Shown: piece after piece, positions 58,438 to 64,000 of the stretch
Position numbering within the stretch: position 1 is the stretch's first letter
Layout: each line of letters begins with the position of its first letter
DNA from: Filifactor alocis ATCC 35896
GTDB taxonomy: Bacteria > Bacillota > Clostridia > Peptostreptococcales > Filifactoraceae
Direction of reading: 5' to 3'
Assembly: GCF_000163895.2 (NCBI RefSeq)
Contig: NC_016630.1
Span: forward strand, 1,116,001-1,180,000
Length of the DNA: 64,000 nucleotides
Notes under the pieces: model-generated
Database searches by the model: none
The model's input: the letters and a program-made list of their open reading frames with translations, nothing else
What the model was told of the DNA's origin: nothing
Program-made: the position numbers and the translations under genes

Positions 58438-59454
58438 CTATTTTCTTTCATTCACTATTCTTGTCAAGTCTAACACTCTGTTAGAATAGCCCCATTCATT
58501 ATCATACCAAGCCACAATTTTCGCCATGTGTTTGTCAATCATCATTGTAGATAGCGCATCTACGATAGAAGATCTCTTATCTTTTTTGAAATCAATAGAA
58601 ACCAACGGCTCTTCACAATATCCTAAAATACCTTTCATTTCATTGTTCGCAGCTGTTTCAAATGCTTTGTTGATTTCTTCTACTGTTGTTTCTTTCTTTA
58701 ATTCTACTGTTAAGTCTACAACAGAAACAGTTGGAGTAGGCACTCTCATTGCAAATCCGTTCAATTTACCTTCTAACTGTGGAAGTACCAAAGCTACCGC
58801 TTTTGCAGCTCCTGTTGTGGTTGGAATGATAGATAACGCTCCCGCTCTTGCTCTTCTTAAATCTTTATGTCTCTTATCCAAAATATTTTGGTCATTTGTA
58901 TATGCATGAACTGTTGTCATCAATCCTTTTTCAATTCCGAATTGTTCGTCAATTACTTTTGCAAAAGGTGCCAAACAGTTTGTTGTACAAGATGCATTGG
59001 AAATAATATGATGTGTTTTAGGATCGTAAGAATTACAGTTTACACCCACTACGAAAGTAGCATCTACATTCTTTCCGGGTGCCGTCAAAATTACTTTTTT
59101 TGCTCCGGCAGCAATATGTTTTTCTGCATCTTCTCGTTTGTTAAATTTTCCTGTAGATTCAATCACAATATCAACACCCAATTCTCTCCAAGGTGCAGAC
59201 GCAGGATCTCTTTCTTCAAATAATAAGATTTCATGTCCATCAATTACTAATTTATCATCACCAACAGCCTTTACTTCTCCTTCATAAGTTCCGAACAGAG
59301 AATCGTATTTGAATAAATGTGCAAGTGTCTTCGCTTCCTTACGATTGTTTACTGCTACAATCTCATAACCGTAAGTATCTTTTCCGCCATTTTCAAAATA
59401 AGCTCGTAGAACATTTTTACCAATTCTTCCAAATCCGTTGATTCCAACTTTCAT
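58438..59454 (-). CDS. gap: Glyceraldehyde-3-phosphate dehydrogenase, type I
   Basis: A 338-residue NAD-dependent enzyme. N-terminal Rossmann motif GINGFGRIGKNVLRAYF, catalytic Cys in SNASCTTNCLAPFAK near residue 155, His in TVHAYTNDQN near 182 and the C-terminal WYDNEWGYSNRVLDL. Asn-Asn-Arg at the end of the second strand (VAVNNRKE) favours NAD over NADP. TAGGAGGG precedes the ATG. First gene of the glycolytic cluster. Confidence 0.97.
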   Translation of the reverse strand: MKVGINGFGRIGKNVLRAYFENGGKDTYGYEIVAVNNRKEAKTLAHLFKYDSLFGTYEGEVKAVGDDKLVIDGHEILLFEERDPASAPWRELGVDIVIESTGKFNKREDAEKHIAAGAKKVILTAPGKNVDATFVVGVNCNSYDPKTHHIISNASCTTNCLAPFAKVIDEQFGIEKGLMTTVHAYTNDQNILDKRHKDLRRARAGALSIIPTTTGAAKAVALVLPQLEGKLNGFAMRVPTPTVSVVDLTVELKKETTVEEINKAFETAANNEMKGILGYCEEPLVSIDFKKDKRSSIVDALSTMMIDKHMAKIVAWYDNEWGYSNRVLDLTRIVNERK

Positions 59455-59529
59455 TGAATTACCCTCCTAAAAATTTAACTTTTTTGAATCAGTTTTTATA
59501 TTTTTAAAAATCTAAGTATATACAATACT

Positions 59530-59558
59530 ATAATATTGAAATTTCACAAAAAATGCAA
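59530..59558 (-). promoter_or_regulatory. Candidate promoter of the glycolytic cluster
   Basis: TTGCAT (59558-59553), a 17-base spacer and TATTAT (59535-59530) on the minus strand, about 75 bases before the gap start. The remaining intergenic sequence to 59883 shows no gene and no CggR gene is present nearby. Confidence 0.5.
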
Positions 59559-59883
59559 TACTTACTTCAAAATTCAAACAAATTATTACTCTCTTTTTAC
59601 ATAAATTCTTAAATAAAGTATAGTATATATCTTCAAAATATCATTATAATATATCATCATTCAAAAGATTGTATAGTATATCGTCTTTTATTGTATCAAT
59701 TTATATCTTTTTATCCATTTATGTACATAATACTATTCTCCGTTTAAAATGCCTGGTATGCAGAATGTACAATTGCTGAAAAATAATTTGGAGAATCACA
59801 TAGTTCAAAGCATTCAACCTGTCAGTTCTAATAGTTAATAGTATAAGACATAACATCATCAAAAGGTTACTGCAATATCATTC

Positions 59884-59928
59884 AAAAAATAGGAAGCTCT
59901 CCGATATTCGTACGAAAAACTTCCTATT
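59884..59928 (-). terminator. Terminator after the glutaminase gene
   Basis: AATAGGAAG pairs with CTTCCTATT around a loop of about 23 bases that can itself fold, with T-run following on the minus strand. Confidence 0.8.
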
Positions 59929-59942
59929 CTATGACATACTAT

Positions 59943-60872
59943 TTATGCAAACATGTGCAATTTAAATTCTTTGGATAAATCTGACAAAATAATATTTCCT
60001 CGCAAGCTATTTCCTTCTTCATCCAATCGAGGTGAATAGGTGCAAATTCCGCATTTTCCCGGAACAACTGCCATAATGCCGCCACTCACGCCACTTTTTG
60101 CAGGAAATCCTGTTTGCATCAAAAATTTACCACTGCTCTCATACATCCCGCAAGTCGCCATCAAGGAAACTCCCATTTTTACAATTTCTTCATCTATGAT
60201 TTGTTTCCTGTTATCTAAACTTCTTCCTCCATTTGCCAATACTCCCGCCATATGTGCCATTTCTGTCGCGTTTAACTCAATAAAACAAATTCGAACATAT
60301 AAATCCAACACTTCTTCTACATTTACATTCGAATCGATTAAGCCTACTCCCCTTAAATAGTATACCAATGAACGATTGATATCTGTCACAAAATGAAATT
60401 CTTTCTGTGTTCGTATCTCGTCCGCTCCACTCAGTTGTTTTATTTTATCAGCAACTCTCTGAAATCTTTCATCAACCGTTATTCCTTTCAGTAAAGAACA
60501 GACAGTCAAAGCTCCTGCGTTGATAAACGGATTTGCCACTCTATCATCGATTGCTCTTACAGAATTATAAGGATATCTCGTACATTCTGTATTGATTTTA
60601 GAAAAAACAGTTTCTGCACCGACATCCTCTAACGCTATCATAAAATCAATTACTTTAGAAATACTTTGAATAGAAAATTTAATATCACAATCTCCGCTCT
60701 CTACAACCTTTCCGGAAGTAGTCGCAATAGATGTCGCAAATCCATCCGGATCAATTTGAGAAAGACAAGGTAGGTAGGTGGCTACTTCTCCTTCTTTTTT
60801 CATAGCATCTGATTTTTGAATCACTTGTTCCAATCTTTGACTGATTTCTTCTACTGTCATTTTGTCAAACAT
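59943..60872 (-). CDS. glsA: Glutaminase
   Basis: A 309-residue enzyme of the serine-dependent glutaminase family, releasing ammonia and glutamate from glutamine. The catalytic Ser-x-x-Lys is in SIQSISKVIDFMIAL near residue 65, with NPFINAGALTVCSLL near 112, NRSLVYYLRGVGLI near 160 and the C-terminal GFPAKSGVSGGIMAVVPGK near 260. AAGGAGGAG precedes the ATG at 60872. With glutamate dehydrogenase it would feed glutamine to 2-oxoglutarate. No transporter is adjacent. Confidence 0.95.
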   Translation of the reverse strand: MFDKMTVEEISQRLEQVIQKSDAMKKEGEVATYLPCLSQIDPDGFATSIATTSGKVVESGDCDIKFSIQSISKVIDFMIALEDVGAETVFSKINTECTRYPYNSVRAIDDRVANPFINAGALTVCSLLKGITVDERFQRVADKIKQLSGADEIRTQKEFHFVTDINRSLVYYLRGVGLIDSNVNVEEVLDLYVRICFIELNATEMAHMAGVLANGGRSLDNRKQIIDEEIVKMGVSLMATCGMYESSGKFLMQTGFPAKSGVSGGIMAVVPGKCGICTYSPRLDEEGNSLRGNIILSDLSKEFKLHMFA

Positions 60873-61119
60873 ACAAAACTCCTCCTTTTTCATTCATCAA
60901 AACCATTGATTAAAAAGTACCTTGTCTTACTTGATTTTTATGAAACAGATATTATCTCTATTCTTTTCTTCAAAGTGAATGATGTCAAGTATCAAAAATC
61001 TAACATAAAAGAACTCGACTCGTTGAATCAATGATGATTGCTTCCATCACAAATGTGATGTTTCATAAACTGAAAATCTTCTATATTATCTTCTTCCTGT
61101 ATCTTATCCGATACAGATA

Positions 61120-62064
61120 TTATCCCTCCAAAAATTCGTTTGTCTGTTTCAGGATATCCTCAAAGGCTACCGAAAACTCTTGATCCATGTCTATCCATTT
61201 GGCAAACGGATATCTTCTAAACCAAGTCAACTGCCTTTTTGCATATCGTCGGGAATCTTTTTTTATTTCTTCTATCATTTCCAAATTGCTTATCTTTTTT
61301 TCAAGAAAGGCAATGACTTGACGATAGCCGATTCCTTTCATAGATTGGTTTTCTTCTGTAAGATGATATTTTTTAACCAAGCTTTCAACTTCTTGAACCA
61401 ATCCATCCTCTATCATTTCCATTACCCTGTTATTGATTCGCTCATACAGCAGCTTTCTGTCTGCATATAGAGTAAATAATAAAAATTGCATGTCTTTTCT
61501 CGGCAAAATATCGTTGGCAAAATCTTTATTTTTTTTAGCATAAGTTGCAATTTCAATTGCACGAATCACTCTTTTACTGTTGTGCCTATCAATTGTTTCA
61601 GCTTTTTTGGAATCTATTTCTTCCAATTGATGAAAGAGTGCATCTTTTCCTTCTCGTTCCAATAAGTTTAAGAGCTCCGCTCTCAATTCTCTATCGACTG
61701 TATTACTTTGAAAATCCATATCGTATAAAAGTGAATTCACATATAATCCTGTTCCACCTACAATAATCGGAACTTTTTTTCTGTTTGTAATATCATCAAT
61801 TAGAGCTAATGCTCTTTGCTGAAAATCAGAAACTGTAAAGTTTTCATCCGGTGAAATCACATCAATCAAGTGATGTTTGATTCCTTCCGTTTCTTCCTCA
61901 CGAATCTTTGCTGTTCCGATATTCATTTCTTGATAAATTTGCATAGAGTCTGCAGATATAATCTCTCCATCTATCTTCTTTGCTAATTGAATTGATGTTT
62001 TCGTTTTTCCGACTCCTGTTGGTCCCGAAATCATAATTACCTTGTTCAAGTTTATCACACTCAT
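61120..62064 (-). CDS. miaA: tRNA dimethylallyltransferase
   Basis: A 314-residue enzyme that prenylates adenosine 37 in tRNAs reading UNN codons. P-loop SGPTGVGKTKTSIQL is at residues 13-27, SADSMQIYQEMNIGTAK near 38, the catalytic region VGGTGLYVNSLLYD near 100, and the C-terminal KDSRRYAKRQLTWFRR near 265. The ribosome site before ATG 62064 is weak; ATG in KVIMISGPTG has AAGG upstream and is an alternative. It follows mutL by 20 bases, the usual mutL-miaA pairing; hfq is not seen downstream. Confidence 0.94.
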   Translation of the reverse strand: MSVINLNKVIMISGPTGVGKTKTSIQLAKKIDGEIISADSMQIYQEMNIGTAKIREEETEGIKHHLIDVISPDENFTVSDFQQRALALIDDITNRKKVPIIVGGTGLYVNSLLYDMDFQSNTVDRELRAELLNLLEREGKDALFHQLEEIDSKKAETIDRHNSKRVIRAIEIATYAKKNKDFANDILPRKDMQFLLFTLYADRKLLYERINNRVMEMIEDGLVQEVESLVKKYHLTEENQSMKGIGYRQVIAFLEKKISNLEMIEEIKKDSRRYAKRQLTWFRRYPFAKWIDMDQEFSVAFEDILKQTNEFLEG

Positions 62065-62084
62065 TTTTCTTAAACTTACATCGC

Positions 62085-64000
62085 TTAAGCATTCACTCGC
62101 TTAAACATCTTTTCCAAGTCGTATTTTTTCACTTCGATAAATACCGGTCGTCCATGAGGACAGGTATACTTATTGTCACACTGATTCAAATCCTTTAACA
62201 ACGCTTCTACTTCTGTATCCATAATGCGATCATTTGCTTTAATTGCTGCTCTGCAAGCCTTTGTGGCTACTTTATCAATAAATTCCTCATAGTTTTCGAG
62301 ATTTTTATTTTCTTGCAACAGTTCAATAATTTCGTACATAAATTGTTCGCCCTGTGTTTCCTGAAAGAAAACAGGTACTCCGCGAATCACAATCACTTTT
62401 TCTCCCAAAAAATCAAAATCAAATCCTAATTTTTGGATTTCATCACGATACATTTCTACCAAAGTTGCATCTTCATAAGATAGCTCAAGTAAAATCGGAT
62501 TCAGCAATTGTTGAGAGGAAAGCTCATCTTTATGCAACAAGACCATATATCGTTCAAACAATACTCTCTCATGCGCCGCATGTTGATCAATTAAATACAT
62601 TCGTTCCTCTTTTGTCATAATGAGATACGTAGAAAAAACTCTACCTACATAATGCAATTGTTCATAATTTAGAATGTCTTCTTCTTTTTCTTGTGTTTGT
62701 AAAAAATTCTGAACAACCGGTTCTGATATTTCTTTTCCCCTCTCCGCTACGGTGGATTCTTTCGCTCTGTTTTTCTCTCTATAACATTCAACTTCACGAT
62801 AACCGTTCTCTGATTCCTGCACTTCATTAGCCATCATCCTATTTTCTTCTACAGAAAGTTTTTTTCTCACATCTGATACTTTTTCATAAGATATTTTTTT
62901 ATCGAACACTTTTGACTCAAATTCTTTTGTATCAGATTCATTTGGAAATAATATTTTTTCAAAAGGAATTGTTGCATCTTTCTTTTCAAAGGAAAATACT
63001 GCAACTTCTTGTGATTCTCCCGACTCTTTTTCTTCTGTGACAGAAATCGGAACTTGAACTTTCACCGGAGGCTCTACTGTTTTTTCTTCACGAACAAAAC
63101 TTCCCTTCGGAATCAAATGATTGCTTTTTTGGAATAAAGCATCGCGAACAAAAGCGTACACCTTGTCTTCCAACCTCAATTCGGAGTCATATTTCACATT
63201 CAATTTATTCGGATGGACATTAAAATCTATCTGTGCCGGATTCAAATCAATGAACAGCACACAAGATGGAAATTTACCGATTGGAATGGTTCCCTTGTAC
63301 GCATCTTCCATCGCTCTTGCAACAGAGATATCTTCGACATACCGTCTGTTAAAAAAGAAATTTTGCATTCTTCGATTTGTTTGATACATGCTGGTCTTTG
63401 ACAAATAGCCATATAAGGTCACTTCTTGTTCAAAATTTCTCTTTGCGTAAAACATCTGCTCAATTGCATTTTTGCCATAGATAGAACGAATTGCATTTTC
63501 CAATGTTCCGTCTCCTACAGTAGATACGATAACCTTGTTATTGCTAATCAATTTAAATCGTATGGAAGGATTTCCCATTGCCAAACGACACACAATCTGG
63601 TTGATTGCCATAGCTTCTGCTGGAGAAGATTTCATAAATTTCTTTCTTGCCGGAACATTAAAGAACAAATCCTCTATCACCAATGTAGTTCCTTGAGAAA
63701 GTCCTATTTTTTCTGTCGAAATATATTTTCCGCCCTCTACAAAAACACGACTTCCCCATTCTTCATCAGATGTTTTTGTCATCAAAGTTGTTTTCGATAC
63801 TGCACATATTGAAGATAATGCCTCTCCACGAAACCCACAAGTCTGTAAGTTCTCCAAATCTTCAATTTTTTGAATCTTGCTTGTAGAATGTCTCAAAAAT
63901 ACTTTACTCAATTCTGCATGAGGGATTCCGACACCATCATCGGATACTCTGATGTACTGTTTTCCACCATCTTTAATTTCTATCACAATATTTTTTGCAT
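62085..64000 (-). CDS. mutL: MutL, mismatch repair protein, 5' end beyond the window
   Basis: The visible 638 codons run to the stop at 62085; the reading frame stays open through the right edge (AKNIVIEIKDGGK), so the N-terminal 35-40 residues are outside. The GHKL ATPase is visible through VSDDGVGIP, FLRHSTSKI and TCGFRGEALSSI, followed by the S5-like domain, an acidic variable linker and the C-terminal endonuclease domain with LIDQHAAHERVLFERY and, near the end, ACRAAIKAND and CPHGRPVF zinc-site motifs. The DQHAAHERVLFE form indicates an endonuclease-active MutL. It nicks DNA during mismatch repair. Confidence 0.95.
   Translation of the reverse strand, partial: AKNIVIEIKDGGKQYIRVSDDGVGIPHAELSKVFLRHSTSKIQKIEDLENLQTCGFRGEALSSICAVSKTTLMTKTSDEEWGSRVFVEGGKYISTEKIGLSQGTTLVIEDLFFNVPARKKFMKSSPAEAMAINQIVCRLAMGNPSIRFKLISNNKVIVSTVGDGTLENAIRSIYGKNAIEQMFYAKRNFEQEVTLYGYLSKTSMYQTNRRMQNFFFNRRYVEDISVARAMEDAYKGTIPIGKFPSCVLFIDLNPAQIDFNVHPNKLNVKYDSELRLEDKVYAFVRDALFQKSNHLIPKGSFVREEKTVEPPVKVQVPISVTEEKESGESQEVAVFSFEKKDATIPFEKILFPNESDTKEFESKVFDKKISYEKVSDVRKKLSVEENRMMANEVQESENGYREVECYREKNRAKESTVAERGKEISEPVVQNFLQTQEKEEDILNYEQLHYVGRVFSTYLIMTKEERMYLIDQHAAHERVLFERYMVLLHKDELSSQQLLNPILLELSYEDATLVEMYRDEIQKLGFDFDFLGEKVIVIRGVPVFFQETQGEQFMYEIIELLQENKNLENYEEFIDKVATKACRAAIKANDRIMDTEVEALLKDLNQCDNKYTCPHGRPVFIEVKKYDLEKMFKRVNA

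Overview
The window is a chromosomal segment of a low-GC Gram-positive anaerobe. Strong AGGAGG-type ribosome binding sites, frequent TTG and GTG starts, extended -10 promoters, a clostridial [4Fe-4S] ferredoxin, a pyrophosphate-energised membrane pump and many genes for amino-acid breakdown point to a clostridial lineage, most plausibly a Peptostreptococcaceae-like amino-acid fermenter. Genus is not proven from this window; a phylogeny of the 16S gene at 28591-30128 would settle it.

Layout. 1-9 kb: peptide and arginine/amidine metabolism (cysteine hydrolase, PepA-type aminopeptidase, GntR regulator, RocB-like M20 hydrolase, alanine/glycine:cation symporter, two amidinohydrolase-fold proteins). 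9-23 kb: membrane and envelope genes (small membrane protein, YihY/BrkB, YjiH-like carrier, G5-NlpC/P60 hydrolase, polysaccharide deacetylase, two anchored proteins of unknown function), with Tex, a radical SAM protein and the first IS30-family copy. 23.4-30.7 kb, minus strand: a complete rRNA operon in the order 16S-23S-tRNA-Ala-5S followed by twelve tRNAs, with tandem promoters upstream, an internal promoter in the tRNA array, and paired 16S and 23S processing stems. 30.6-43 kb: tRNA-Ser, rpmF-DUF177-ackA, a YeiH-like transporter, DUF4364 and DUF2339 proteins, a dps and a cinA each broken by a one-base homopolymer indel, a HAD phosphatase and an ABC exporter. 43-52 kb: ferredoxin, glutamate dehydrogenase, the tig-clpP-clpX proteostasis cluster, a second identical IS30-family copy that truncates maf, and an S1-domain protein. 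52-64 kb: Na+/H+-pumping pyrophosphatase, secG, a glycolytic cluster gap-pgk-tpiA-eno without a phosphoglycerate mutase, glutaminase, miaA and the 3' part of mutL.

How the genes fit together: peptidase, glutaminase, glutamate dehydrogenase, amidinohydrolases, RocB-like hydrolase and an amino-acid symporter suggest growth on peptides and amino acids. Acetate kinase and lower glycolysis yield ATP, ferredoxin carries electrons, and the pyrophosphatase recovers energy as an ion gradient.

I found no CRISPR array, prophage, toxin-antitoxin pair or recognisable defence island. The most unusual features are a family of repeats made of a hairpin plus a conserved tail ending TTTTTGTCCTATA next to terminators, the two frameshifted genes, the IS copy without target duplication beside truncated maf, the duplicated rRNA spacer element, and the position of tRNA-Ala between 23S and 5S.
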